A DNA stretch of 64,000 nucleotides, taken from Kappaphycus alvarezii. Taxonomy: Eukaryota > Rhodophyta > Florideophyceae > Gigartinales > Solieriaceae. The notes beneath the pieces are model-generated. The model ran no database searches. It was not told where the DNA came from and worked only from the letters and a program-made list of their open reading frames with translations. The position numbers and the translations under genes were made by a program. Location: NCBI GenBank assembly GCA_002205965.3, contig NADL03000469.1:248001-312000 (forward strand), in the 5' to 3' direction. Below, in pieces: positions 11,461 through 23,879 of this stretch. Each line of letters opens with the position of its first letter. Position 1 is the stretch's first letter.

Positions 11461-14429
11461 ATAAAATTATGCGGTTTCGGAAATAATCTGTACTAAACTA
11501 TTAAATCATTATGATGTTATATTACCGAAGTAGTTTTAGCGTTTATACCTACCATCGATGTCTATTCATGGAAAAGAGTTTTATATACAAACTTTAAGCC
11601 GAGGGAGGTCGTATATTTTTTTAATTTTACTAACAACAAAATTACCATTGTTTACAGCTAATTGATAGTTTGAGTAAATATTAAATACCCAAAATGTAGT
11701 TTTACTTCCGATCGCTCAAAAAATGCAGAGAGAATTGATAAAAATGTAAAGGTACATCTTTATCATCTGTTCTTGCACATTTCTATATAGAATGAGTGAA
11801 TTATTCTTTTTAGAAAAAAATCTTTTTGGCTCACGAAAACGTTAGGAATACTCAGAAAGATCTTAAGAAATTGATAATTTCTGTACTATCAAATTATTAA
11901 CGCATCATTCTTACGTTTATAAAGGCTTTGATGAAAACACCTTGTGCATGATTCCTGTCTAATATTTCAAAATTGGTAAGAATTTATCTTAGTTTGGAAG
12001 AAATTTAAGTCTTTCCCAACTTCAAAGTGAAAGAATTCAAATAAATTATAACCAGTGATACCTGTAACATATGAACTCATTTCAGGTATTTGTAGGTGAA
12101 GCCATTAATACGTGGCTCTATACGCCATAAGAAACACGACAAGTACGAAAGAACGACAAAAAAGCCATTCCATAGCACATATAAGTACAATTATTTGTAA
12201 ACTTGGCTTTTTATTGAAAATTTTACACTAAAGAAAACAATGAAGGCGTTGAGACGCGATTGCGGTAGTAAATTTAATTGCCTGACGATAAATGTATCGG
12301 GAACTTGCATTTATCTACATAGTTACCTTAAGCATCATTTATTTTTGTGTTTACCCAGATGTAAACACTACATGATTTCTGGAGATGAATCAAGAAAGTG
12401 TAAATGACATTTGTGGAGCCTGAGTTAGGGAGCAAAAGAGCAAGTACTGTCAACTTTGCTATAAACAAAATCCCCCAAAGTGTTAAAAAGTGAGGTTATC
12501 CTGGAAATACAGAAACTAGTCCCCAAAAGTATACCTTTTTTCTGCAGTAAATCAACAAAAACTATACCTTTTTTCTGCAGTGAAGCAACAAAAAATATAT
12601 AACAAAAGCCTATTTGGATTAAAAAGTTAACATATTTCAAAAGTTTTTAGAGAAATTTTTCTGGGTAGAACACAATGGGAAAAAAACTTAAGCTCCAAAT
12701 TTTTTTTGATTTTTTCAGGCAAAAAATAATCCATTTTTTGTTTCAAATTTAAATTTTCATAAGAGAAGAAATAGTCCATTTTCTTGATTAGGACTGATGA
12801 TAATAAGTACGAATCTATTCCATAAATCGATACTAACTAGTTATTACACCAAATTTTGATCTAAGAATTTTCATCCAGATCACTGTAGAAGAAAATTTCG
12901 GATCAAAAATATATAGAAAAAGACTTCAAAAGTTTATGAGTACACATCACGAATACAGACAAAGGATCAGTTGGAAGTCGCGATAGTATTTTTAGCTTCC
13001 AACTGGAAATAAAATCTCTAATTTCTGGTGTGCGCTGAGCCAAAAGCGAGTAATTAAATTTTATAGAATTTATGTTTTTTGAAAATGTACTTCATATGTT
13101 CTCTTCGAAATCCTTACACTGAAAATATCAAAACTTATAAAATATATTAAGATTTTGGTGTAAATTAATTTTTAGGCCTCTAGTTGGTAAGAACTTCAGT
13201 AATTAACTCATTGATTTACTGTTCGAAACTTTTATCAATAAACGCACTAGATGGAAATAAATATATATTTTAGTGATTTTAGAAGAAAGTAAAAAGTCTT
13301 TTCGGTGGCAAAAATGTTTTAGAGTCTTATTCATCTTGCTTGTTTAATTCTTTATGCTTAACCAATATATGATACGACGCCTAGTAGTAGCTCATTTATT
13401 TTTTTTCAGAGAAACCTCGATTTTAATATCGACGTCAAATAATTCGTCAAACACTTTTTGTATTTTTTCATTCCTCATGAATAAAATTGTAAATACTAAC
13501 AACCAAACGATCGGAGTGAATTTGAAATCGTTCTTTTTAAAAATAACTGCGTTAAGTTCTAATCCACATTTATGCATTCAGATTTCTGTCCAGACAAAAG
13601 ATAGGTAAATAAGAGTAGGAATTTATCACCATTCCTGAAATGAATGAAAACCATTAGATTGGAGGATGAAACAGTTTCGAAGAAAATTTTCAAGAAACAA
13701 TTTCCTTTATAAACTAGAGAAAAGTGATTTTACGTAAAGCCTCAAAATTTTCATTTTATTAATTTATGAAATTTTTATTTTAGGTTTTTGGCCAATTAAA
13801 TGATACAGGATGATATCTACAAATCAATCAATTAAAAAACCGGCAGATTTCATAAAAAGCGAAATAGAGGGGTTTGACAGCAGTTTTTGTAGTTCTTTTA
13901 TTCAAATAGTCAGCTAGATGAGTTCTTTTTTTTTATTTGGAAAATTTTCTCAAAAATTTATGAAAGTTTTAGTTCGTAACTGCCTTGGGACGAATTTTAG
14001 GTATAAAGTGTACCTTCCTGCATTTCTCGGCCAGGTTTGGAGACACCTTAAATAGCGTCTCACCCGGAGAGTCGCTCTGGGGGGCAGTAGTGCTTTCCGA
14101 AGTGACTCCTCACTTAGATTTCTAGTGCGCTGCGCTAAATTTCCACCCATGCAAGTAAAAGTTAGTCAAATGTATAGATTGTGGCTCACCTTAAGCATCT
14201 GAGCAAGTTAACAGTGAGGTGACCTCCTGCAACTTGAGGTTGAATCTCATTAAAATATTTAGAGATTTTTGGGATCTTCTTAACGTAACTCTGGCTTCAA
14301 TCATATATTTTTTCTTGCAATAAGGCTTTTGTCTTGGCTTATTGAAGATGTCGAGGTACCTAATGTATTCAAAGTCGATAAAATAAATGACAATCACCTC
14401 CAAATTTGAAAGGAAAAATAGACTATCTG
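11461..14429. other. Strongly AT-rich, gene-free DNA
   Basis: Base composition changes sharply after about 11460, with long A and T runs and no ORF having coding character. A 33-bp tandem pair at 12529-12594 is listed separately. A GC-richer island at about 13970-14160 stands out, but it holds no RNA structure or ORF that I can identify. Confidence 0.4.
12529..12594. repeat. 33-bp tandem duplication
   Basis: Two adjacent 33-base units share TATACCTTTTTTCTGCAGT and a following CAACAAAAA. They start at 12529 and 12562 and differ at only a few positions. Confidence 0.75.
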
Positions 14430-14900
14430 CTGGCGTTCCGCAAACTCGACAGTGAGACCATAAACATTTTAATCGCTCTCCCTATGCGAGCGTACGGTAG
14501 CCCAAAGATGATTAAAAAAGAAGAGAGCAAGCAAGCAAGGTAGGACAGCCAGCAGTGTTCGGAGACTGAGACCATAAACTCATTTCAAGAACGAAAAAAA
14601 GAGGGCATAGAACGAGAGAAAGGGTGAGAGAGTGAACCAAAGAGAGAAGCAGGTCTACCTTGAGCAGTTAAGTTTTTTATAGAATTTACTCCAAAATGAA
14701 GGGGGATAAAGAACGCGACTTCTATAGACTTCTATGCAAGTAAGCTGATGAACTCAAACAATCGAATTGCGCTTTTAGAATCCACATAGACGGGTGTAAT
14801 GGACGATTTATAAAACTGTCTGAGCTGAACTGAAATGTTATGGCCGGCTTAAAAGAGATCGGCTCAAATGTATTGCAGTTTACAATGCATTCAGGAAACG
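14430..14900 (+). repeat. Decayed purine-rich LTR-like block (P family)
   Basis: The segment has a purine-rich run (GAGAGAAAGGGTGAGAGAG) and then sequence resembling the LTR-like blocks at 46260-46660 and 55960-56400, including a weakened GAGCTGA...GATCGGCTC hairpin near its end. The match is loose, so this would be an old copy. GAGACCATAAAC occurs twice at its left side (about 14453 and 14567). Confidence 0.35.
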
Positions 14901-17641
14901 ATTAAGATAATTGCTGAAATTAAAACTAAGATAATGATTGTGAAACGCTATAATAACTGTAATAAGCTATAATGACTGTGAGACACTGCGTGAAATTCTA
15001 GAACTAGAATGAGCAGATAAAGTACAATAACAGTGAGATGAATTTTTTCTCATTGTTACACGTGCATTAACCTGTTACGATATTACAAAAATTATGCACC
15101 CTAGAATGTAGGGGTAGTTTTAAATTATGGTTACAATCGAATGATTTATATATATGAAATTATGTACAAGCGAACGGGAGTGATTTTTAGCGATAGGATA
15201 CTCAATAATTCTTGTAGATCCGTGCAAGAGCGCAAGCATGACTTCATTCGGTATTGTCCTGAGTACAGCTCACGAAATATTCTTCCTGAATACAGGAGAG
15301 CTGGCAGTAGTTAAAGACTAATCATGTTTCACAGTAAAGATTATTGCTAGTTTATTGCAGTAACCCTTACCATCTAAAAATGAAATTAAGTTTAGTAATG
15401 AAAGAATGACTTACAACTTTATGGAAAGCAGTACATAAGATGTTGTAGACAACTGTTTTAAACATAGTACTACTACTATATAGCCTTCACTCATCAACTT
15501 TCCTTTTCTCTTAATCTTGATGTTGAATCCATTCTTCTTTTCTTAGTTCCGATTTATATCAGGTCATGGGCCCAAATAAGGGTTCTATTACTCTTTTTCT
15601 GATTAATTCCTATTTCCTCCTCTTCTCTTTTTTGCTGTTGCTGGGATTTTTGTCATCCTCGTTTGGATCTTTGTTGATCTTTTCAACATGGAGCTTTTTA
15701 ATTTTTTTGATTTCATCTCATGAGAGCTACATTTATAGAAGGAGCTTTTCAGGGGATAAAGTTGTGGCCCCAGCTGCCGACGCTTCACGCCATCGCCAAT
15801 TAATTTTCCACTAATATATTTAACCAATTTCTTCTAAAATCAGGCTAATTTGTGAATAAACCGGAACTACATAGCTCTAAATATTGAAAAGTCCTTGGGA
15901 TATTAGATTAATTCAGTTGATTATTCAACTGCTTCAAAAAGATGAGGTCCACTATATATATTGATCCAATAGAAGAACCCATTTTGCAACTTATTTGTCT
16001 AGAAGACACAAGACTGATGCAATCAAAGGACGCAGATGACGTAAGAAGAAAACAAACGCTCATACAGATTATAAATTCAGGGGAAAACAAACATAACTTT
16101 ATGTTAGATATGTTTTCAGTCATCTTCATCCGAGGATATAGCCACGGAGTGCATTAATGGGATATAGACAGTGATTAAAACCAGAGTGCAGCAATGGGAT
16201 ATATATGTCGGATGCAACCATAGTGTGAAACAGTAGGATTAATCTAGCGAATGCAAACATGGAATACAGCAGTTGAATGCTGCCGACAGATGAAGCTGAC
16301 TACATTCTGTACGTCAAGAGAATTGAGCGATGTAATCGCAGGAATGAATCGTAAGGCAAAAGCTCAGAGCACGAAGTAAAATACCAAATAAAGCATAGTT
16401 ACACAGCTTAAACTACTGTAACATATGGACATCACAGCAGAAACGTATTTTACGCTTTGCTATAGAATTTGTACACTCGCATTCAATAATTTCATCCTGT
16501 ACACGTGTTTAGGTCTAAGCCCGCATCTTCTATGTGTAGTATAGCTTTCACTTATCTCCGTAAATAATACTCTGTCCTCTTAAATGCTCGCAGTTGGCCC
16601 TTTTATGTCTAGAGTCCCTGCTAGTGTAATTGGACAAACAATTGAATTATAGCAAGTACCCTATCAGTCCGTTTTATTCAAAGAACCCAGTTTAGCCTAG
16701 AAGAATACGGGTCGAATTATAATTTTAAAAATCCATGCAAATATGTATAAATCATATACATATCCAAATTTACCTTTTTTCCATGAAATTTTGTTTTTCG
16801 GTATAAAACTTCACGTAGGCCGCTCAAACGTAGCTGGGGTCCACTTGAACCTGTATACAGCTTATTAAAGTCTTTGTGAGAGATATCGTCGATGTGATAG
16901 GCCTAACATGGTTCACAGTGACTAACAACATACTCGATAAGGCAGCGAATGAAGCCTTGTTGTGAATTTAATTTCCCAACAGAAGAAAAATAAGTGCGAC
17001 CATATTGTCCATAACTTGTTCTTACACTCTCAAGACTGCATATAAAATTCGTAGCAGCTACCAGCAGCTTTCTTGCAGGAGCTACTGCAAAATATAATAC
17101 AGCTGGCGAAAAACTTTTCATTTCTCTTCTAAAAAGGTGACAATACTGTACAGCGCACTGTCGACCTCATACCTTATACCTTTATCCACATACTGTACTC
17201 TCAATAGAGACATAGTGACACTGTAAGCTGTACATTGTAGTGTAGTATTTCTTCAATGCTTACTGTAGTGCTGTGTAAGCACTTTTGAGACAGTAGACTC
17301 CTTCACTTCGAGTGCATTGCACCCTGTAATGAGTATAGGAGCCCAATTCTATGAAAATGGAATCCTAGCTTGAAAAAAAAGGTCTTTAGTAAACAGATCT
17401 GCCAGCATTATTTTTCGTGGATAAATATTTAGAATGTATTGAAGTGAGAGCGACATGCAGACGACATAAGTGGTATTGATCGTCAATACTCTTTGTGCGA
17501 AGACTCTTACTACCGTCAATAACCAGAAATATCAATCTTTACCTATCAGCTTGAATCAATATCTGCTATTTACTTACAGTGATCCTAATTTAGATATTAA
17601 CCATGAAACACCATAGTCAGATCGCCTCTTTAACTGTTGGG
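14901..17641. other. AT-rich, gene-poor DNA
   Basis: No gene is supported. At 15480-15760 a pyrimidine-rich run around ATGGGCCCAAAT looks like an inverted, decayed copy of the GGGCCCATAACCTG head seen in the P and F repeats. The hydrophobic ORF at 15566-15814 lies inside it and is probably a composition artefact. A 71-codon ATG frame at 15942-16157 has no motif. Confidence 0.35.
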
Positions 17642-18157
17642 TATTAAGCGCACAGGAGCAGATCCAGGTAGAACTGTATAAAAATATTGAAAATTTGTTT
17701 TAGCGTCGCTAGTATAAGCCGGCAGCTCCAAACTAGGGTTTATATAGAACTGAAGATAGCTACATACTAAAGGAAAATGCAGCCTGACAGTATCAAATTT
17801 AATGGATTTCCCGTAAAACAGCCCTGACGGTATTGTTAGTAGTGCTTTGAGAATTGTATTTGGCACGAGTGACATACTCTGACAAGATATAAGAAGTACA
17901 TTGGTCCGGGTGGCAAAAGATAGCAAGGGAACTTTTGATTGGTAAAGCAATGATATAATGTCCCAGTGTGCAACTCGCCCGTAACTATTCTAAGTGTACC
18001 AATGGGTCAAACGCTGTGTTCAGAACTGTAGGGTAAAGTGTAATGACAGCAAAAGTGCCTAGTAGCCCTGTTTGTAAGGTTACTGGTGGATTGAATACAG
18101 TACAGTAGATGCAACGAATTCGTATAAAGCTGTAAGCCTGTGAAGTGAAATACAACA
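17642..18157 (-). repeat. Gypsy 3' LTR
   Basis: In element orientation it begins TGTTGTATTTCACTTC and ends with a mutated form of CTTAACA. It matches 24819-25332 over its full length with scattered substitutions. The minus-strand ORF at 17630-17950 is open inside the LTR and probably not a gene, because the other copies do not keep it fully open. Confidence 0.88.
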
Positions 18158-18169
18158 TTACTTCTCCCT
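18158..18169 (-). promoter_or_regulatory. Polypurine tract
   Basis: In element orientation AGGGAGAAGTAA lies directly before the 3' LTR start, where a gypsy element primes plus-strand DNA synthesis. Position and composition support the call; use is inferred. Confidence 0.6.
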
Positions 18170-18214
18170 ACAGAGAAGAATCGCCCCGGTTCTTGACGTT
18201 CTGGTTGTACTTAT

Positions 18215-19700
18215 TCAAAATTTAGTGTGATTTCTTAAGGTATTATTTGGGAGGCCACGAGTTCCCGTGATATTATTCGGGAAGCCGCGAGTTCCCGTGA
18301 TCTCCGAACTCCTTCCGTTTGACAAAGAATTTATTTTGTTCACGTTCTTTCTTGTGAGCGAGCATGGATTCAGATTTGTATTCCTCATGTCCATCTTGAA
18401 ATTGAAGAGGTGGACAGATGGAATTTGTCGGCTGAATCCATCTCCAAAGAACGGTTTCAAGAGACTAGCGTGGAATTCGTTATGTATTCCCCTGTCAATC
18501 ATCGGTTTAGATAAATACAGAGAGTATATCGCACCGTTAATATATTATGTGAGTTCAAAGGGACCACAATACTTTAGGTTCAGTTTGCATGTTCAAGCCA
18601 CATCTTCGAGTGAAAATTTTTTTTGTTGTTGGCCAAACCTTATCACCAATCTTGGATGTAGACGGTCTGCTCTTCCTTTTTAAATATTTTGCGGTGGATT
18701 CATTGGATTTTCGGGTTTGAATCTGGGCTCTCGTTAGTGGTTCTTGCATATCTTTTAGGAAACCTGCTGTTGCTTGATTATCTGACGCTGAAATATCCAA
18801 GGGCAATATTCTCGGTTGAAGTCCATAATTGAGGGAAAATGGTGAGAAAGTTTTGGATACATTCACAGAAGGGTTGTAAGCAAATTCAAAATCTACCAGG
18901 TAACTATCCCAATCTGATTTGTCGAAGCTAACGAATGCACGGATCATTTCATCTATTTTCCTGTTTATTATTTCTGAGTATCCATCAGTTTGTGGGTGGT
19001 ATGCATCGGATGGGGATATCTTTGTTCCTAGTAGAGCAAAAAATTTTGTTCAAACCTTGCTCATGAAGATGGGATCTCGGTCACAAATGATACTCTCTGG
19101 TAATCCATGATGTCAGTACAAGTGATTCTTGAGCACTAGAGCCGTTTCAGGAGCATCTGTTTATAGTTTCGTACAAATTATTCTGATCATCTTAGGAAGT
19201 CTGTCTACGACTGTCAAAACGCGGTTGTTTCTATTTTTCGATTTTGGGAGAGGTGTGATGAAATCCATAGTTATGTGGGTCCATTTGGTTTTCGGTGGTT
19301 CTAGTGGTTGTAAAAAACTTTCGGGCTTCTGATTGGTTGCTTTGGTTCTCTGGCATTGGCAGGAACTAACGTAATGGATTATATCCGATCTTAAATTTTT
19401 ACAATAAAACTTTGGAGAAATTCTTTTGATAGTTTGGTTATTCCTAGGTGTCCCCTGCTAGGCGTGCTATGATAGTCATGCAAGAGCTTGACTCAAAAAT
19501 TTCCTTCTGGTACATAGATCTTCTTTTTTCTAAGTAGAAGCATCCCTCGACGCTCAAAGGGAGCTTTGGGATCTCGATAATGGGTTCTGAGGTTCTCATC
19601 TCTACGACAATCTTCTGCCAACCCCACTGACTAACTTTTCGTGAATGATGTAGTCGAGATGTTACTGGATTCTCAGGATGTCTTGGCAATGACTTCCTGG
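18215..19700 (-). pseudogene. Gypsy integrase, interrupted
   Basis: The catalytic core is readable: MDFITPLP carries the first acidic residue, CDRDPIF the second, and YHPQTDGYSEIINR the glutamate, so the D,D-35-E triad is still present. The C-terminal part (18555-18947) continues with DWDSYLVDFEFAYN, a standard gypsy integrase segment. Stops at several points break the frame. Integrase joins element cDNA to host DNA, and this copy could not make the full protein. The last codons (18241-18300) contain a 30-bp in-frame tandem duplication. Confidence 0.8.
18241..18300 (-). repeat. 30-bp in-frame tandem duplication in integrase tail
   Basis: Two 30-base units (18241-18270 and 18271-18300) differ at three positions and encode ITGTRGFPNN and ITGTRGLPNN on the minus strand. 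Being a multiple of three, the duplication keeps the frame. Confidence 0.85.
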
Positions 19701-20982
19701 AGTAAGGAATGAATTGTTCCGGTGATCAGGTGACGGCACATCTTATGGTTGCCTCGATAGTGCGTCCGCCACTACATTTGATTTTCCTGAGATGAAGATT
19801 ATCTTGAAGTCGAAATTAACTAATCTTTCAAGCCATCTAGTTGTCACCGGGACAAGTTTTCTTGGGCTTCTAGGTAGCTTAGGGAATAGTGGTCCGAGTG
19901 AACGGTGAATGAATTACCGTAAAGGTGGGATATCCACTATTTGAGGGAATCTAAAATGGCCAAAATCTCCCTTCCATGGGCCGCATGGTTTTGTTCAGTA
20001 TCATTAAGAGCCCTGGACGCAAAAGAGACCGGAATTCTAGAACTTGATTCTTCCTGCTCCAGCACTGCGCCAATTGCATACTATGATGCATCTGTGGTTA
20101 CGTAGATAGGCAGTGTGGTGTGGAGGTTTGGGCGCACAAGGGGTAATTGATGGTTGAACTGATGGTTGAAGCTTCCGGTGAGCAGACTGGGGCTTCTGAC
20201 TATGGTTTATATAGAGAAACATTCAACGAGAGTGACAATGAATGGTAAGCAAATAATACTAAATTCAAAGCTGTTCTAGAAGAACAGGCCTAGGGCTGTA
20301 ACAATACAAGGTTTTGAGAGTTCACCTAGTATATTGCGGTGAGATTGACAGTATTGCCTATCATGGCAGAGTTTCATTGATCCACTTGGCGAGACAGCGC
20401 AAAGCACTTGCTGATTGGTCTTGCCTGGAAAGTATCTAGGAGTATTCCAGGTATCCAAAATGGCTTCGTCTGATTTGTCTGTGGTCTTGCGTTTTTCTTC
20501 TGTGTCAGGTTACAGTACAATAGTTGTGCTGCTGTCTACATACAGTGCTTATGTTGCACTGCTGCCCCGCTACGGTGCTCATGCCGTTTGAGGGCTGCTG
20601 GTGGGATACTACTGGGCATATTGATACTACTGGGCGTACTCGTCACATGTGGCGTCGAAATTTCTGAGAACCGGTGCGCTACAAAGTGTTTGCTTGAGTA
20701 GTTTGAATGCATCACATGGAGTGCGGCTCCATTGGAAATTCACGTTTTTCGTCAATTTTGTCAGAGGTTTTGCAAGAAATGAACAACCTTTTATGAATCT
20801 CGGGTAGTAATTGACAAAATCAAGAAAAGACTATACTTGCTGCTTATTCTTTGGCATCGGCCATTCCATGACTGCACTAATGTTATTTGGATCAACAGAA
20901 CTACCACTTTAAGAAATGATGTGCCCTAGGTACTTCACCTCTGTAACTCCAAAAAACATTTAGATAATTTGCAAAACAACTT
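19701..20982 (-). pseudogene. Degraded gypsy RNase H region
   Basis: This region lies between reverse transcriptase and integrase, where RNase H belongs. Short readings fit but stops are dense, and the part at about 20100-20640 does not read as RNase H at all. A foreign insertion or local rearrangement there is possible. No catalytic acidic set can be assigned. Confidence 0.5.
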
Positions 20983-22356
20983 TTATTTTCTAAGGATTTC
21001 GAGTACACTTCGAATATGATCCAAGTGATCCTTCTTTGCCTTACTGCATATGAGAATATCATCCAGATAGACGATCACAAATAAGTCGAGAGGATCCTTG
21101 AATATATCATTCATTAGGTTCATGAAAGTTGCAGGGGCATTGGTAAGTTGAAAAGGCAGAACAAGATATTCAAAGTGACCGTATTTTGTTCTGAAGGCGG
21201 TAAATCGAATCACATCTTCGTTTAGTCTCATCTGGTGACAACCAGATCTAAGATCAATTTTGCTGAACTTTTCTCCTTTAAGCTGTTCTAAAATGTCGTC
21301 AATTCGTGGTAAGGGATAGCTGCTTTTTACAGTAAGCCGGTGTAAGTCTCTGCAATTCACACAAGTCCGTAGATCATCATACTTATTGCTCACAATTAGA
21401 ATAGAAGCTCCCCAGGGGCTCATACTAGGTCTTATAAACTCAGCTTCAAGTATCTTGTTCCACTATTTTCGGAATTCTGACATCTCTTTGTCAGAAATCT
21501 TATAGAGACCTTTCTTCGACGGTTCTGATCCTTCCTTTAACTCTATTTCAAAGCCCTATTTTCTTCCCAGTGGCAAACCTCTTGCGATGTTTTCTGGAAA
21601 TACATCAGAAAATGTTTCCAAACCCTTCTGTACGTCTTGAGAGTATACTGGTGCTCTTGGTTCACCAGAAGGTGAAGGTCTAAGTAAACCTGCAAATAAT
21701 TCATTTTTCTCATCGCAATCACTAACTTTATTATAAGAAGATACAAAAAGACTCAGTACGGCATCATCGGCAATAAATACAAATGAATTTTCCTTATGAC
21801 CGAATTTCACCTCGTTATTAAGGCAGTTGATTTTTGTTCCATAGCAGGCGCACCATTGTTTATCAAGAATCGCATCATAACGCTTCAATGGGCTTCCCGC
21901 AAAGTACAGTGGTTCAGTATAGGCGCTAATCTGTACACTGACAGCGTTTAACAATTCTTGAAGTATCTGGTCCGCGCCGTTTGCCATTTCAGCAATCTCT
22001 CTTGAATCTCTGGTGTTTATTTGATGAAGTTTGCAAAATGATTCGCTCAGAAAGTCGATCTCAACTCCAGGGTCTATAAGGATCTTTGGCGGCCCACTAG
22101 CAACTGCACGCGTGGCAGTGAGAAGGCCCTTGCGATTTTTCTCGAACTCAGGGGAGAATGTTTCAATGAACATTGAATTCGATCTGATTGTGGATAAAAT
22201 GGATCTATTTGTTTCCTTCAATGATAAATCTCGAGTTTCTTTGCCTAATTCAATGGTTTCTAATGTTTCTTCAATGAAAGGAACTGGCTCGGGACCTTCA
22301 ATCAGTTCCTTCGGGATTTTGGGCAGTTCTTGACTATATGGCCTTTCTGTGCGCAT
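20983..22356 (-). pseudogene. Gypsy protease-reverse transcriptase (two in-frame stops)
   Basis: One frame runs through the protease and reverse transcriptase, broken only by two TAG codons: one after GLPLGRK and one after EFRK. The protease active site reads ILIDPGVE where the family has D-S/T-G, so the residue after the catalytic Asp is Pro. The reverse transcriptase core looks sound: motif A FSKIDLRSG, motif B FQLTNAPATFMN and motif C VYLDDILI are all present. Pol overlaps the end of gag by about 55 bases in the -1 frame; a slippery heptamer and hairpin lie in the overlap. The product would mature the polyprotein and copy RNA into cDNA in a virus-like particle. Confidence 0.85.
22278..22323 (-). 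promoter_or_regulatory. Probable -1 ribosomal frameshift signal at the gag-pol junction
   Basis: In element orientation the heptamer C CCA AAA (22317-22323) is positioned in the gag reading frame, inside the last codons of the zinc-knuckle segment. After a 5-base spacer comes a perfect 9-bp stem (AAGGAACTG at 22311-22303 pairing with CAGTTCCTT at 22286-22278) around a 16-base loop. The gag stop TGA (22302-22304) lies at the end of the first stem arm. Slipping back one base enters the pol frame (KIPKEL). Heptamer, spacer and stem together match the known layout of -1 recoding signals. Activity is inferred. One caution is that gag has an indel upstream, so the ancestral frame relation is not certain. 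Confidence 0.65.
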
Positions 22357-23244
22357 CTGAGACAGAGACCTACGTGCATATATCTTTCACGATTTTCTTT
22401 GTCAAGCTTCTGTAAATTGGAAGTCTTCCTTTTTAGCCCCGATATCACTTCTATGTTCCTAATTACCACTGAAACTGGACTGCTGTTTCCAGTACCAAGA
22501 GCTTCCATTTCCATTTTTTCCATTAGAAGACTTCGGTAGCTTACTGGGACCAGAACGCCGATAGGCCGATTCCACTCGCTCAGCACTCGTCATGAGGTCG
22601 GAGAGTTTGACGTATTCTTTTGTGCACAAAGCCTTCCAGATATAGGAGTTTAAACCGCGAGAGGTACGATCTATCTGGTCTTTAAATCAAATATCGGGGA
22701 TATCCAGTACAATTTTGTTGAAGTCTTTGTTGAAGGTAGGAACATGTTTGACTTGTTTCCAGCCGGCGAGCTTGTCCCGAGCGATCTTCTCTTTGTTCAA
22801 TGTTTCAAAACGTTGGATCAAAGAACCTTTCAGTGTCTGCCAGAAATTTATTCCTTTCCCTTCTTGTGTTCTGGAGTGGAACATCCACCACTCATGGGCA
22901 TTTTCAGCTACGTAGCTGAGTGCTTTGTGTAGGGGCCCATTGCGATCATTTGATCCGAGGTAGTTGTACATCTGAACACACCAGCTGCCAATTGATCCTT
23001 TCCCACTCAATGTTATTGGCTTGTTTTTCTTCGACCCAGCCTGACTATCCAAAGTTGAGTTACTTAATGAACTGGCCTGGTTTCGGGCGTTTACCAGTTC
23101 AGATTCTAAAGAGGATACCTTTTGTGCTGCAATAGTAAGCTCTGATCTGTGTGCATCAATCTGGTTATTGGCATGCTCGAGATTCTGCTGCCGTTGATGC
23201 ATTATTTACGTAAGGGACTCTAGGGCGACTTGCGGCTGATCCAT
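22302..23244 (-). pseudogene. Gypsy gag with zinc knuckle
   Basis: The likely original start is the ATG at 23244-23242, giving MDQPQVALESLT. A TAA follows, then the frame continues as MHQRQQNLEHANN. Residues near the N-terminus look like a coiled coil. The central part (GSWCVQMYNYLG, NAHEWWMFHSR, NFWQTLKGSLIQRF) fits a retrotransposon capsid. A TGA follows DIPDI, and an indel at about 22400-22520 shifts the frame before the nucleocapsid motif CLRCAQKGHIVKNC, a perfect C-x2-C-x4-H-x4-C knuckle. Gag would form the particle and bind RNA. Two stops and one frameshift make this copy dead as it stands. Confidence 0.8.
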
Positions 23245-23879
23245 AGCGATTAGTTTAAAAAAGCAGTAACAGTGCTTGGCGTGGTACCTGAGAGGAGTTT
23301 ACCACTTTACATGTGTGCACGTGTTGATACGTTTACACGTTTTCTGTAACACTTGGAGTACCAGAGAGTCGCTTAAATGGTTTATGGACTAGCTAAGCAC
23401 GATGAGAAGCCTCCAGCAAGCTGGTTTTTCAAAACGCCAACTTACTGTAAATTTATGGCATCAGTAAAACAGGTGTCCGCTGCAACAATGATTTTTGAAA
23501 ACCTTTTGCTTACAATCTGATTGGCTCTCCTTGTACCTTCAAAGTACGGCCCTGTTGACCTAGTGTTTAAGTTAAAGCAGCTCCTAAGGAAGTTATCGCA
23601 GGTTCAAATTCCGCCGGGAGCACTTACAAATAGTTCCTTCTCTGACGTAAGGATTGACGTCAGTCACGTCGGGTGCGTTATAGTAGTCCTTCTCCCGATT
23701 ATTGCTTTGCAATGATTACCCTGTCTAGGTCCTGATGGAGATACGGACTTACAATTATAAATAATACTACTAGTATCTAAGGGCAGCAGAGGAAAGCTTG
23801 CAATCAAAGCGGAAAGGTGAACACAACAAACATACGAAGTCGATTGAGAAATATACTAATTGCTCTATTTTCCTTTTTG
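23245..23879. other. Element spacer between gag and the zinc-finger ORF
   Basis: No ORF with coding character lies here. A B-box-like GGTTCAAATTCC at 23603-23614 resembles a tRNA T arm but fails other tRNA tests. It is noted under rejected items. Confidence 0.4.

Noticed and set aside
15566..15814. Hydrophobic 82-codon ORF resembling a small membrane protein
   Set aside because: It begins inside the GGGCCC head of an inverted LTR-like block, and the hydrophobicity follows from the pyrimidine-rich strand.
17630..17950. 106-codon minus-strand ORF
   Set aside because: It lies inside the gypsy LTR, and the frame is not kept in the solo copy at 43756-44266.
23521..23625. tRNA-like segment with GGTTCAAATTCC and a GTAC/GTAC arm
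   Set aside because: The T loop is one base too long, no anticodon stem can be formed, the A box is absent and the acceptor stem has a mismatch. It may be a coincidence or a very old tRNA relic.
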